A DNA stretch of 48,578 bases from Thermoleophilia bacterium (GTDB taxonomy: Bacteria > Actinomycetota > Thermoleophilia > Miltoncostaeales > Miltoncostaeaceae): assembly GCA_017882545.1 (NCBI GenBank), contig JADGPG010000104.1, positions 1 through 48,578 of the forward strand, written 5' to 3'. The notes beneath the pieces are model-generated. The model was not told the origin of the DNA, did not search any database, and saw only the letters and a program-made list of their open reading frames with translations. Position 1 is the stretch's first letter; each line of letters starts with the position of its first letter. A program made the position numbers and the translations under genes. This document shows positions 16,012 through 24,654 of the stretch, one piece after another.

Positions 16012-16446
16012 TCAGGCCGCCGGGGCGGGCGCCGCCGGCACCTGGCCGTCCCAGAACCGGTTGAGCGCGCCCTGAACCTTCACGAACCAGACGATCTGCC
16101 CCACGATCGGCAGCAGGTTCCAGAGCCCCACCCAAGCCGTAAACGGTGGCTGCAGATCCTCGCGCTCGTGCATACGCTTGATCTCGACCGGAATCAGGAA
16201 GACCGTAACGATCCCGATGACCAGATAGATCACCAGGCCGAGCCAACCTCCGACCCCATCGCCGCTGCGTCGTTTGACGTCCTCCTGGGTATGCCACACC
16301 CAGAAGCATCCGTAGATCCCGATCGTGACGATCTCGAGGAGGATGCACACGAGAATGTTGCGCTGCTTGCCGGTGTAGCCGGGCGTGGGCCCAGCAAGCA
16401 TGCCCGGTGCCGGGGGGCCGGGAACGGCAGGTTGGTCGGTGCCCAT
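16012..16446 (-). CDS. DUF4234-like membrane protein (copy 2)
   Basis: 144 aa. A Pro/Gly/Ala-rich head (GTDQPAVPGPPAPGMLAGPT) precedes GKQRNILVCILLEIVTIGIY and FWVWHTQEDVKRRSGDGVGG, then WLGLVIYLVIGIVTVFLIPV and the same end VWFVKVQGALNRFW. It is clearly paralogous to the downstream copy, most strongly at GKQRNI, GVGGWLGLVI and the C-terminal motif. The ATG at 16446 has CCGGAG upstream. A tandem duplication with diverged loops. Confidence 0.75.
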   Translation of the reverse strand: MGTDQPAVPGPPAPGMLAGPTPGYTGKQRNILVCILLEIVTIGIYGCFWVWHTQEDVKRRSGDGVGGWLGLVIYLVIGIVTVFLIPVEIKRMHEREDLQPPFTAWVGLWNLLPIVGQIVWFVKVQGALNRFWDGQVPAAPAPAA

Positions 16447-16590
16447 GTGGGTCGCTCCGGAGATTCGGGGCCCGGCATCGACCGGGATTGCGGCCAGCCT
16501 ACCCGCCGCCGCCGACGCCCCGGGACGGTCACCGGGCAACCAACTCCGACGAAGCCCTCGCGGACGGTCCGGGGGTCCTCTATCCTCACC

Positions 16591-16869
16591 AGGTGACCGT
16601 GCTAGGCGGGGAGCTAGCGGTGCCCTGTACCCGAAATCCGCTTCAGCGGGGCACAATTCCCGCCCGAGGGGCAGGTCCGGAAGGGTCGGATCCGTGCAAT
16701 GCGACGTTGATGGTGAGGTCCCATTCGGTGGGCGACCGCGAACCAGGTCAGGTCCGGAAGGAAGCAGCCTTAAGCGGAACCGCTCACGCGCAGTGGGGTT
16801 ACCTTGCTGGAGTTGGCGGCACGGATACCGCTTTCGCGGCGTGTTTCGACGGTGGGTGCACGGTCACCT
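16591..16869 (+). ncRNA. ffs: Large-form signal recognition particle RNA
   Basis: The SRP core GTCAGGTCCGGAAGGAAGCA (16747-16766) is present. The 5' part contains GTGCTAGGCGGGGAGCTAGC and GCCCTGTACC, and the 3' part has TCGACGG and GGTGCACGG, matching the Alu-domain-bearing SRP RNA known from Bacillus. The ends pair perfectly: AGGTGACCGTGC (16591-16602) with GCACGGTCACCT (16858-16869). This gives 279 nt. A possible -10 (TATCCT, 16581-16586) sits 4 nt upstream of the 5' end. It lies directly before dnaX, as in other actinobacteria. The RNA binds Ffh for co-translational targeting. A 13-nt repeat of the core occurs at 16672-16684. Confidence 0.93.
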
Positions 16870-16932
16870 CGGCTCCGGCGGTCCCTGCCCTGCAGGGTCG
16901 CCGACGCTGAGGGTGCGACGGGAAAGGGTTGC

Positions 16933-18684
16933 GTGAGCGCGGAGACCGGCGGAAGCCTCTATAACCGCTACCGGCCGACCACGTTCGAGGACATGGTCGG
17001 GCAGGAGCATGTTGCCCGGGCCCTCGCCAACGCCCTGGCATCGGGACGCCCTGCGCGCGGGTATCTGTTCTCCGGACCACGCGGCACCGGCAAGACGACC
17101 ACCGCACGCATCCTCGCGCGCTGCCTGAATTGCCAGGCATTTCCCGGGCCGACCGCGACGCCGTGCATGAAGTGCGACTCGTGCCTGCGCACCGGCCACG
17201 ACGACTGGCTGGACGTGGTCGAGGTCGACGCCGCCTCGAGCGCCCGGCGCATCGACGAGATGCGCGACTGGCTCGAGACCGTCCGCTACGCGCCAGTGGT
17301 GGCCCGCTATCGGGTCACGATCATGGACGAGGCCCACCAGATCCAGGAGGGTGCCGCCAGCGCCCTGCTGAAGACCCTCGAGGAGCCTCCGCCCCATCTG
17401 GTGGTGATCCTTTGCACCACCCACCCCTGGGACATCCTCCCGACAATCCGCTCCCGCGTGCAGCATTACGTGCTGCGCAGGCCGGGGATCCCCGCGCTCG
17501 TGCGCGTGCTCGATCGCGTCGCCCGGTCCGAGGGGATCGATACCAGCGAGACCGCACTCGACACGTTGGCGCGGGCCGCCGACGGGTCCTATCGGGATGC
17601 GCTGGGACTGCTCGAGCAGATCACCGCCTACGCGGGCGGCTCCGTCGAGCTTCCGGACGTGCTCGAGCTGCTCGGAGCCGTCGCGCGCGAGACGCTCTTC
17701 GAACTGGTCGATCTGCTCGCCAGCGGCGATGTGGCCGACGCGTTCACGCTGCTCGAGGACGTGCTTGACTCCGGCAGCGACCCCGAGCAGCTCATGCGGG
17801 GCCTGATGACCCAGCTGCGCTGCGTCTGCCTGCTGCAGCAGGGTGCCGGCACCCGGGACGAGTGGGCATTTGCCCCCGACGAGCTGACGCGCCTGGCGGC
17901 CCAGGCCAACCAGCTGGCCCCGTCGCAGGTGGTCCGGGCACTCGATCTGCTCGCCGACGCGCAGGTGCGGATCCGCAACGGCGGTGCCGATCCCCGTCTC
18001 CAACTCGAGCTCGTGGCCGCCAAGCTGGCGCGGCCGGCCCTCGACCAGGATGCGGCGTCGCTGGTACCACGCCTCGAGGCACTTGAGCGCGGCGGGCGTA
18101 CACCGGCCGCCCCCGTCGTGATCCCCGCACCGACGCCGCCTGCCGTCGCGCCACCATCGGCCCCCGTCACGGTCGCGGCGCCGGCTGCGTCCGGACCCAC
18201 GACACCCGCACCAGCCGAGCCCGCCGACGCGGCCGCGCCGGTCGTCGTCGAGGGTCTGGCACCGGCATCCGGCGCACCCACGCCCGCACCGGCAGAGGAG
18301 CCGCCAACCGCGGCACCCGCCGCGGTCTTCGACTTGGATCACGTCCAGCGCATGTGGCCGCAGGTGCTGCGCGAACTCCAGACCGCCCATCCCCCGCTCT
18401 ACACGTTCATCGAAGACGGTCGGCCGACAGGGGCCTCGGACGGCGTCCTCGAGATGACGCTGCCCAGCTCGGTCGGGGCGACGATGCTGTCCAAACCGGA
18501 CCAGCGCATCGAGTTCGAGATGGTGCTGCTCGGGGTGTTCGGGCAGCGGGTGCGTGTTGAGGTGACCGTCGACGGCACCGCGACGGCCGCGCCTGCCGCG
18601 GCCGATCCCGCCGCGCCGGCGACGCTCGACTCGCTGCGCCAAGAGCTGATTGCCACCTTCGACGCGACCGAAGAATCCCACTGA
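16933..18684 (+). CDS. dnaX: DNA polymerase III subunit gamma/tau
   Basis: 583 aa clamp-loader ATPase. From the GTG at 16933 the protein opens SAETGGSLYNRYRPTTFEDM, as DnaX proteins do. Walker A is SGPRGTGKTTTARI (about 46-58). The zinc module follows (CLNCQAFPGPTATPCMKCDSC), Walker B with the sensor is IMDEAHQIQEGA (about 130), and the SRC arginine-finger motif appears here as SRVQHYV. Residues about 395-480 form a long Pro/Ala-rich linker, then a folded tau-type C-terminus begins DLDHVQRMWPQVLRELQTAH. I saw no obvious slippage site that would make gamma. Starts further upstream lie within the SRP RNA. First of a dnaX-ybaB-recR cluster. Confidence 0.95.
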   Translation: MSAETGGSLYNRYRPTTFEDMVGQEHVARALANALASGRPARGYLFSGPRGTGKTTTARILARCLNCQAFPGPTATPCMKCDSCLRTGHDDWLDVVEVDAASSARRIDEMRDWLETVRYAPVVARYRVTIMDEAHQIQEGAASALLKTLEEPPPHLVVILCTTHPWDILPTIRSRVQHYVLRRPGIPALVRVLDRVARSEGIDTSETALDTLARAADGSYRDALGLLEQITAYAGGSVELPDVLELLGAVARETLFELVDLLASGDVADAFTLLEDVLDSGSDPEQLMRGLMTQLRCVCLLQQGAGTRDEWAFAPDELTRLAAQANQLAPSQVVRALDLLADAQVRIRNGGADPRLQLELVAAKLARPALDQDAASLVPRLEALERGGRTPAAPVVIPAPTPPAVAPPSAPVTVAAPAASGPTTPAPAEPADAAAPVVVEGLAPASGAPTPAPAEEPPTAAPAAVFDLDHVQRMWPQVLRELQTAHPPLYTFIEDGRPTGASDGVLEMTLPSSVGATMLSKPDQRIEFEMVLLGVFGQRVRVEVTVDGTATAAPAAADPAAPATLDSLRQELIATFDATEESH

Positions 18685-18721
18685 CCCCGCCCGTACCGAC
18701 CGCAATCAAGGAGCCGCCTCG

Positions 18722-19048
18722 GTGTCCTCAGGCATGAACCCCCAAAAGATGCTCAAGCAGATGCAGAAGATGCAGGCCGAGATGGAGCGCGTCCAGCTCG
18801 AGCTCCAAAACGAGTACGTCAGCGCGTCGGCGGGCGGTGGGGCCGTCACCGCGACGGTGAGCGGCGGGCTCGAGGTCATGTCGATCATCATCAAGCCGGA
18901 GATCGTCGATCCGGAGGACGTCGACCTCATGGCCGATACGATCGTCGCTGCCGTCAACGAAGCGATGCGCCAGGCCCAGGAACACGCCCAGCAACGCATC
19001 GGAGCGATCACTGGCGGGCTGTCGGGGCTCGGCCTGCCCGGCATGTAG
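18722..19048 (+). CDS. YbaB/EbfC nucleoid-associated protein
   Basis: 108 aa. The N-terminal helix is rich in Met/Gln/Lys (MLKQMQKMQAEMERVQLELQ), followed by the conserved VTATVSGGLEVMSIIIKPEI and DPEDVDLMADTIVAAVNEAM. It binds DNA as a dimer and by genetic context is linked to RecR. The GTG start follows AAGGAG (18708-18713) by 8 nt, a normal pattern that contrasts with the ATC cases nearby. It lies 37 nt after dnaX and 14 nt before recR. Confidence 0.95.
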   Translation: MSSGMNPQKMLKQMQKMQAEMERVQLELQNEYVSASAGGGAVTATVSGGLEVMSIIIKPEIVDPEDVDLMADTIVAAVNEAMRQAQEHAQQRIGAITGGLSGLGLPGM

Positions 19049-19062
19049 ACGGCGGCGCCGCA

Positions 19063-19656
19063 ATCCTCACCCCATCGCTCGAACGGCTGATCGCCGAACT
19101 GTCGCGGCTACCGGGCATCGGCCCCCGCAGCGCGCAGCGCCTGGCGTTCCACCTGCTCAAGGCGCCGCCGGAGCGGACGCTGGCGCTCGCGGGAGCGCTG
19201 ACCGACATGGCCCAGCGGATCCGGCCGTGCTCGCGCTGCTACTCATTTGCCGAGGGCGATCTGTGCCCGATCTGCCAGGACAACCGGCGCGACCGGGGCC
19301 TGCTCTGTGTCGTCGAGGAACCCTCGGCGATCCTGCCGATCGAGCGGACGCACGAGTTTCGTGGGTACTACCACGTGCTCGGCGGCGCGCTGTCGCCCAT
19401 CGACGGGGTTGATCCGGGCGATCTGCGCATCGACGAGCTCGTCCGACGCGTTCATGAGGATGGGGTCCAGGAGGTCGTGGTTGCGACAAATCCGACCATG
19501 ACCGGCGAGGCGACGGCGCTCTACCTGGCCGATCTGCTGCGCGGGCAGGTCCAGCTGACGCGCCTGGCCAGCGGCCTGCCCGTCGGCGCGGACCTCGAAC
19601 ACGCCGATGAGCTCACGCTCGGGCGGGCGCTGCTCGGGCGCCGCGTCCTGGATTAG
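19063..19656 (+). CDS. recR: Recombination mediator RecR, apparent ATC start
   Basis: 197 aa, the normal RecR length, if read from ATC at 19063 (LTPSLERLIAELSRLPGIGP follows, where the family has M-L-x-P-S-L-E-R-L-I). A helix-hairpin-helix (LPGIGPRSAQRLAFHLL), a C4 zinc finger (CSRCYSFAEGDLCPICQ), a Toprim core (LLCVVEEPSAI, then YHVLGGALSPIDGVDPGDL) and the C-terminal TNPTMTGEATALYLADLL are all present. No ATG, GTG or TTG occurs in this frame between the in-frame TGA at 18682 and ATG 19207, which would delete the DNA-binding motif. RecR acts with RecF/RecO in gap repair. No strong Shine-Dalgarno is seen; coupling to ybaB is likely. Confidence 0.93.
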   Translation: MLTPSLERLIAELSRLPGIGPRSAQRLAFHLLKAPPERTLALAGALTDMAQRIRPCSRCYSFAEGDLCPICQDNRRDRGLLCVVEEPSAILPIERTHEFRGYYHVLGGALSPIDGVDPGDLRIDELVRRVHEDGVQEVVVATNPTMTGEATALYLADLLRGQVQLTRLASGLPVGADLEHADELTLGRALLGRRVLD

Positions 19657-19658
19657 CC

Positions 19659-19672
19659 CGGCGCACCGGGCC
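19659..19672. other. Short GC hairpin after recR
   Basis: CCCGG-CGCA-CCGGG immediately follows the recR stop. It is a compact stem that could end the dnaX-ybaB-recR transcript, though there is no T tract. Confidence 0.35.
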
Positions 19673-19689
19673 CGAACATCGATGATCGC

Positions 19690-19695
19690 TACAAT
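19690..19695 (+). promoter_or_regulatory. Putative -10 element for lysC
   Basis: TACAAT lies about 30 nt before the lysC Shine-Dalgarno; no good -35 is visible at the expected spacing. It would give a short leader. Confidence 0.35.
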
Positions 19696-19723
19696 CGCGC
19701 GTCGTTGATCACGCACGAATCGC

Positions 19724-19729
19724 AAGGAG
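19724..19729 (+). promoter_or_regulatory. Shine-Dalgarno that points to an ATC start for lysC
   Basis: AAGGAG followed by 7 nt and ATC at 19737. GTG 19749 and ATG 19752 lie 19 and 22 nt away, too far for efficient use. Confidence 0.6.
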
Positions 19730-19736
19730 TCCTCCG

Positions 19737-20978
19737 ATCGGTCTGAGGGTGATGAAATTCGGCGGTAGCTCGGTCGCCGATGCCGACAAGATCCGCAACG
19801 TGGCCGGCCGAATCGCGTCCGCCGCCGAGTCCGGCGATCGCGTCGTCGCGGTCGTGTCGGCCCGCGGCAAGACGACCGACGGCCTCGTCCAGCTCGCCAA
19901 CGAGATCTCGGAGCGCCCGAACCCGCGGGAGATGGACATGCTGCTGTCGACCGGGGAGCGCATCTCGTGCGCGCTGATGGCGATGGCACTGCACGATCTC
20001 GGGCACCAGGCCGTGTCGTTCACGGGTTCGCAGGCCGGCATCTTCACCGACAGCGCACACACCAAGGCGCGCATCGTCGAGATCCGGGCCGACCGGATCA
20101 AGGACGCGCTCGCGGGCGGCAACATCGCGCTGGTCGCGGGGTTCCAGGGGATGTCCCTCGACGACAAGAACGTCACGACCCTCGGGCGCGGCGGCAGCGA
20201 CACCACCGCGGTCGCGTTGGCCGCGGCGATCGGCGCCGATGTCTGTGAGATCTACACCGACGTGACCGGAGTGTTCACCGCGGACCCGCGGATCGTGACC
20301 GACGCCGTACTGCTCCCACGGATCAGCCACGAAGAGATGCTCGAGATGGCCGCCATGGGTTCCAGGATTCTGGCGCTACGATCAGTCGAGTTCGCACGCA
20401 ACTACGACGTCCCTCTGCACGTGCGCTCGTCGTTTGTCACCGACGAGGGGACCTGGATCACCAAGGAGACACCCGACATGGAGCAGGCGATCGTGTCCGG
20501 CATCGCGCACAAGAGCGACGAGGCCAAGATCACGATCACCGGGGTCCAGGACCAACCCGGTGTCGCGGCCGCGATCTTCACCGCGCTTGCCGATGCACTC
20601 ATCAACGTCGACACGATCATCCAGAACATGGGATCCGACGGTCGCGCCGATCTCTCGTTCACGTTGCCGCTCGATGAGCTCGGCCGCGCGCTGGAGACCC
20701 TCGAGGCGGTCAAGGATGCGCTCGGGTTTGCCTCGCTGACGGCAGACGACCAGATCGGCAAGGTCACCCTGGTCGGCGCCGGGATGAAGTCCAACCCGGG
20801 TATCGCGGCCAAGATGTTCCGCGTCCTCGCCGAGAAGGACATCAACATCCTGATGATCGACACCTCGACCATCCGGATCACCGTGGTGATCAACCGGCGC
20901 GACGTCGAGCGCGCGGTCCGCTCGCTGCACGACGCGTTCGACCTCGAATCCGAGGCGGCCCGGAGGGCGCATGTTTAA
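19737..20978 (+). CDS. lysC: Aspartate kinase, apparent ATC start
   Basis: Phosphorylates aspartate, the entry to lysine, threonine and methionine synthesis. 413 aa from ATC 19737, which reads (start)[20 protein letters not shown] and aligns with the usual actinobacterial opening [19 protein letters not shown] 19749 would remove most of the first beta strand. The kinase core is intact ([27 protein letters not shown]). Two C-terminal ACT domains ([20 protein letters not shown] and [20 protein letters not shown]) predict feedback control by lysine and/or threonine. It overlaps asd by 8 nt, forming the conserved ask-asd pair. Confidence 0.95.
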   Translation: MGLRVMKFGGSSVADADKIRNVAGRIASAAESGDRVVAVVSARGKTTDGLVQLANEISERPNPREMDMLLSTGERISCALMAMALHDLGHQAVSFTGSQAGIFTDSAHTKARIVEIRADRIKDALAGGNIALVAGFQGMSLDDKNVTTLGRGGSDTTAVALAAAIGADVCEIYTDVTGVFTADPRIVTDAVLLPRISHEEMLEMAAMGSRILALRSVEFARNYDVPLHVRSSFVTDEGTWITKETPDMEQAIVSGIAHKSDEAKITITGVQDQPGVAAAIFTALADALINVDTIIQNMGSDGRADLSFTLPLDELGRALETLEAVKDALGFASLTADDQIGKVTLVGAGMKSNPGIAAKMFRVLAEKDINILMIDTSTIRITVVINRRDVERAVRSLHDAFDLESEAARRAHV

Positions 20979-21978
20979 CGTCGCCGTCGTCGGCGCCACC
21001 GGCGCCGTCGGCTCGATGATGTTGCGCGTCCTGGAGGAGCGCGGCTTTCCGGTGTCCGAGCTCCGCCCACTTGCCAGCGCGCGTAGCGATGGCCGCACGA
21101 TCGAGTATCTCGGCAAGCCGTTCACGGTCCGCGAACTCGCGGAGGACAGCTTCGACGGGGTCGACATCGCGCTGTTCTCGGCCGGCGGCCAACGCTCGCG
21201 CGACTTCGCCCCGGCGGCCGTCGAGGCCGGCGCCGTCGTGATCGACAACTCGTCCGCGTTCCGGATGGCGCCGAACGTCCCGCTCGTGGTCCCCGAGGTC
21301 AACGAAGCGGCCATCCAGGGCCACCAGGGGATCATCGCCAACCCGAACTGCGTGGCGGCGCCGCTGGTCGTGGTGCTGAAGCCGCTCGCCGACGCCGTCG
21401 GGCTCGAGCGGGTGATCATCTCCAGCTACCAGGCAGTCTCGGGCACGGGCGCGGGCGGCATCGCCGAGCTGCGGCGCGAGACTGAGGGCTACCTCGCGGG
21501 CGACGAGCCGGACCCCGAGGTGTATCCGCATCCGATCGCCTTCAACGTGCTCCCGCACATCGACGCCTTCGACGAGACGGGCTACACGGGCGAAGAACGC
21601 AAGGTCATCGCCGAGACCCAGAAGATGCTCGGGCTGCCCAGCCTCGCCGTCAGCGCGACGTGCGTCCGCGTGCCGGTCTTCAACGGGCACTCGGTCTCGA
21701 TCCAGATCGAGACGACCGAGCCCCTCACCGCCGATGCGGCCCGCGGACTGCTGATGGCCGCACCCGGGCTGATCCTCACCGATGAGCCCGAGCAGGGGAT
21801 ATATCCGCTGCCGCGGCTCGCCACCGGGCGCGACGAGGTCATGGTCGGGCGCATTCGCAAGGATCTGTCCCACCCGCGCGGACTGGCGCTGTGGCTCTCC
21901 AGCGACAACCTGCGAAAGGGTGCGGCCACCAATGCGGTCCAGATCGCCGAATCGCTCGTGACGCGGGGCTGGCTCTAG
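20971..21978 (+). CDS. asd: Aspartate-semialdehyde dehydrogenase
   Basis: 335 aa. Reduces aspartyl phosphate with NADPH to the semialdehyde. The NADP-binding start [20 protein letters not shown], the catalytic Cys in [11 protein letters not shown], the substrate-binding [11 protein letters not shown] and the base His in [13 protein letters not shown] are visible. GGAGG lies 4 nt before the ATG, inside the end of lysC, so the two genes are translated together. The next gene, zwf, follows after about 100 nt with no strong terminator. Confidence 0.97.
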   Translation: MFNVAVVGATGAVGSMMLRVLEERGFPVSELRPLASARSDGRTIEYLGKPFTVRELAEDSFDGVDIALFSAGGQRSRDFAPAAVEAGAVVIDNSSAFRMAPNVPLVVPEVNEAAIQGHQGIIANPNCVAAPLVVVLKPLADAVGLERVIISSYQAVSGTGAGGIAELRRETEGYLAGDEPDPEVYPHPIAFNVLPHIDAFDETGYTGEERKVIAETQKMLGLPSLAVSATCVRVPVFNGHSVSIQIETTEPLTADAARGLLMAAPGLILTDEPEQGIYPLPRLATGRDEVMVGRIRKDLSHPRGLALWLSSDNLRKGAATNAVQIAESLVTRGWL

Positions 21979-22080
21979 CCCGCACGCCGCCGGCGCCCCG
22001 GCACGACCGTCGAGATCGGCGCAGCCGCCTTTGGCCACCGGGCCATGGCCCACTCCGCAGGCCGCGATTACGGTCGGGAC

Positions 22081-23550
22081 ATGCGCGATCAGCAGCCCGA
22101 TGATGCCGCAGTCAGCGCGATACCCCCGCTCGCGCCGCAGGTGGTCGTCCTCTTCGGGGCCACCGGTGACCTCGCGCGCCGCAAACTCCTGCCGGGGCTC
22201 CTGCATCTGACCCGGTCAGGGCTGCTGCCTGACGTCCGGATCGTCGGCACCTCGCTCGAGCCCATGGACACCGACGCATTCCGGACCTTTGCACGGTCCG
22301 CGTGCTCCCAGTTCAGCCGCATACCGGTCACCGCGGGCGCCTGGCACGACTTCGCCGGCCGCCTGCACTACACCGACCAGTCGGCGGGCGCACCGACACT
22401 TGCCGAGGCGGTCGCGGTCGCCGAACAGGATCTCGGCGGCACCCCACGGCGGCTCCACTATCTCAGCGTGCCCCCGGTGGCGGCACCCGCGGTGATCCAC
22501 GCCCTGCGCGACGAGAGGCTGGTCGCCCGCTCTCGCGTGATCATGGAGAAACCCTTCGGCACCGATCTCCAGAGTGCACGTCGCCTGAACGGCATCGTCC
22601 ACGAGGTCTTCGGCGAGGAGCAGGTGTTCCGGATCGACCACTTTCTCGGCAAGGAGGCCGCTCAGAACATCCTCGCCCTGCGCTTTGCCAACGGCCTGTT
22701 CGAGCCGATCTGGAACCGCCACTTCATCGACCACATCCAGATCGATGTGGCCGAGACGCTGTCGGTCAACGGCCGCGCGGCCTTCTACGAGGCCACGGGC
22801 GCCTACCGCGACATGGTCGTGACCCATCTGCTGCAGGTCTTGGCGTTCGTGGCAATGGAGCCGCCGACCGCGCTCGAGCCGAATGCGATCAGCGAGGAGA
22901 AGAACAAGGTCTTCCGCTCGCTGTTGCCGATCTCGCCCGAGCACCTCATCCGCGGGCAGTACGCCGGCTATCGCGACGAGCCCGGCGTGTCCCTGGACTC
23001 GTCGACGGAGACCTTCGTCGCCCTCAAGTGCGAGATCGACAATTGGCGCTGGGCCGGCGTGCCGTTCTACTTGCGCACAGGCAAGAGGATGGCCGAAGGG
23101 GCCCGCATCATCTCGATCGCGTTCAAGGAGCCGCCGAAGACGATGTTCCCGAACGGATCGGGCGTCGGGGAATTCGGAACGGACCATCTCACCTTCGATC
23201 TGGCTGAAGCGTCCCGGCTGTCACTGTCGTTCTACGGAAAGCGGCCCGGACCCGGGATGCGGCTGGCCAAGCAGAGCCTGCAGTTCTCGCTCTACGAAGA
23301 CCAGGCTCACGGAGAGCTGCTGGAGGCCTACGAACGCCTGATTTACGACGCGATGATCGGCGACCGCAGCCTGTTCGCCAACGCCCAGGGCATCGAGCGG
23401 CTCTGGGAGGTCTCGGAGGACATCCTCGACACGCCACCCGACGTGCATCCCTATCCGGAGGAGTCCTGGGGGCCGGACGCCATCCACGAGCTCATCGCTC
23501 CGCGCACGTGGCGCCTTCCCTTCGCGCGCAAGTGGCGCGGCCCCCACTAG
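22081..23550 (+). CDS. zwf: Glucose-6-phosphate 1-dehydrogenase
   Basis: 489 aa. Oxidises glucose-6-phosphate to 6-phosphogluconolactone, feeding the pentose phosphate pathway. The nucleotide-binding motif is [19 protein letters not shown]. The catalytic signature [14 protein letters not shown] (about residue 183-196) carries the Asp-His active site. [15 protein letters not shown] and the C-terminal [11 protein letters not shown]-type segment (here [17 protein letters not shown]) also match. ATG 22081 was preferred over 22045 because upstream residues look unrelated; the Shine-Dalgarno is weak for both. It stands apart from transketolase/transaldolase genes, so its operon context is incomplete here. 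Confidence 0.96.
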   Translation: MRDQQPDDAAVSAIPPLAPQVVVLFGATGDLARRKLLPGLLHLTRSGLLPDVRIVGTSLEPMDTDAFRTFARSACSQFSRIPVTAGAWHDFAGRLHYTDQSAGAPTLAEAVAVAEQDLGGTPRRLHYLSVPPVAAPAVIHALRDERLVARSRVIMEKPFGTDLQSARRLNGIVHEVFGEEQVFRIDHFLGKEAAQNILALRFANGLFEPIWNRHFIDHIQIDVAETLSVNGRAAFYEATGAYRDMVVTHLLQVLAFVAMEPPTALEPNAISEEKNKVFRSLLPISPEHLIRGQYAGYRDEPGVSLDSSTETFVALKCEIDNWRWAGVPFYLRTGKRMAEGARIISIAFKEPPKTMFPNGSGVGEFGTDHLTFDLAEASRLSLSFYGKRPGPGMRLAKQSLQFSLYEDQAHGELLEAYERLIYDAMIGDRSLFANAQGIERLWEVSEDILDTPPDVHPYPEESWGPDAIHELIAPRTWRLPFARKWRGPH

Positions 23551-23580
23551 CGCCGGCGACCCGATCGGGCGCGATGTGCC

Positions 23581-24654
23581 TCAGGCGACCGGGATCCCCA
23601 CCGGGGTCGTGATGCCGTATGGCACCGGCGCCTCCAGAAACGAAAGGGGCACGCCGCCGGACTCGACCCGTCGCGGGACGAGCTCCTGTCCGGAGCGCAG
23701 ACGGCCGGTACAGGCCGCGCACAACGACCCGTCGGCGGACGGGTTCGCGACGGCCCCGTGCGCCGGGTCGACGGCGCACAGGCCGGCGAACGGCGTGGCA
23801 TGCGGGAATGGTCGGCCCACGATCTCGCCCGCCCGCTCGGCGTCGCCGAACCCGCTGCGCAACGAGTGGGCGCCTTCGGCGAGCTCCGGCTCGGTGGTCG
23901 CGTGGATGATGAGCGCATCGGCGGCGGCGTGGTATGCCTCGACCGCCTCGACGAGCCCGTGCGCCTCCGGATCGTCCGTGCGTACGGCCGACAGCAGTCG
24001 CGCCCGGGCCCCGAGGGCATCGGCGTAGACCTTCAGCAGCCCCCGCGACTCCATCGTGCGCTCGTGATTGCGGCGCTGTTCGCGGCGCAGCCCCCACCCG
24101 ATCGCGAGCGCCCCGCCGGCCAGTGCGACGCCGACCAGGACGATGAGGTCGCGGACACCGCTCCCCGAATCGGTGGGAGGCGGCGTCGATACCTCCGCCG
24201 CCGCGAGCAGCCGCGCCGCGGGATCGACCACCTGATCGGCACCGATCGCCGTAAGGGCGACGGTGATCGAGATTGGGTCCCGCGGGCCCGCTGCCGCGAC
24301 GTTACCGTGGGGGGTCGTCACCACGAGCGTTCCGCCGTAGTGCAGCTGAGTGCGCAGCGCGGTCGCATACGCGGTCAGGTCGCGACCGGGTACGAACGGC
24401 ACTGCGGCGAGCTTCACATCCTCGCCGCGTCGACGCAGTTCGGCGGCATCGGCGCGAATCTGGCGGGCAACGGACGCCTGGTAGAACACGGGGTCTGCGT
24501 AGCTGTCGCCGTGCCGGAGGGCGAGCAGGACCTCCGGTTGGATCCGCGGCGCGGCGGCGGCGATTGCACCTGCCACAAGCAGTGCCGCGAACGCGACCAC
24601 AAACAGCGCGAGGATCCGGCGGGATCCGCCGCCGCTGCCCGACCGGCCGATCAC
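23581..24654 (-). CDS. Membrane protein with TPM-like external domain and Cys-rich C-terminus
   Basis: 357 aa. A first membrane helix (ILALFVVAFAALLVAGAIAA) is followed by an external domain (about 35-160) resembling TPM domains: DVKLAAVPFVPGRDLTAYAT, then HYGGTLVVTTPHGNVAAAGP. A second helix (LIVLVGVALAGGALAIGWGL) leads to a cytoplasmic coiled-coil-like part and then CAVDPAHG...CAAC (about 300-325), a possible zinc-binding module. GTG start; the 5' end overlaps the GNAT-like gene by 4 nt. TPM proteins have been tied to membrane protein quality control; the combination with this C-terminus is not one I know. Confidence 0.6.
   Translation of the reverse strand: MIGRSGSGGGSRRILALFVVAFAALLVAGAIAAAAPRIQPEVLLALRHGDSYADPVFYQASVARQIRADAAELRRRGEDVKLAAVPFVPGRDLTAYATALRTQLHYGGTLVVTTPHGNVAAAGPRDPISITVALTAIGADQVVDPAARLLAAAEVSTPPPTDSGSGVRDLIVLVGVALAGGALAIGWGLRREQRRNHERTMESRGLLKVYADALGARARLLSAVRTDDPEAHGLVEAVEAYHAAADALIIHATTEPELAEGAHSLRSGFGDAERAGEIVGRPFPHATPFAGLCAVDPAHGAVANPSADGSLCAACTGRLRSGQELVPRRVESGGVPLSFLEAPVPYGITTPVGIPVA

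Noticed and set aside
16804-16932. Extended N-terminus for DnaX starting inside the SRP RNA
   Set aside because: The first 43 residues are unrelated to DnaX and encoded by the 3' end of the SRP RNA; GTG 16933 gives the standard start.
19749-19754. GTG/ATG as the lysC start
   Set aside because: Too far from the Shine-Dalgarno and removes conserved residues; kept only as the fallback if AUC initiation is disproved.
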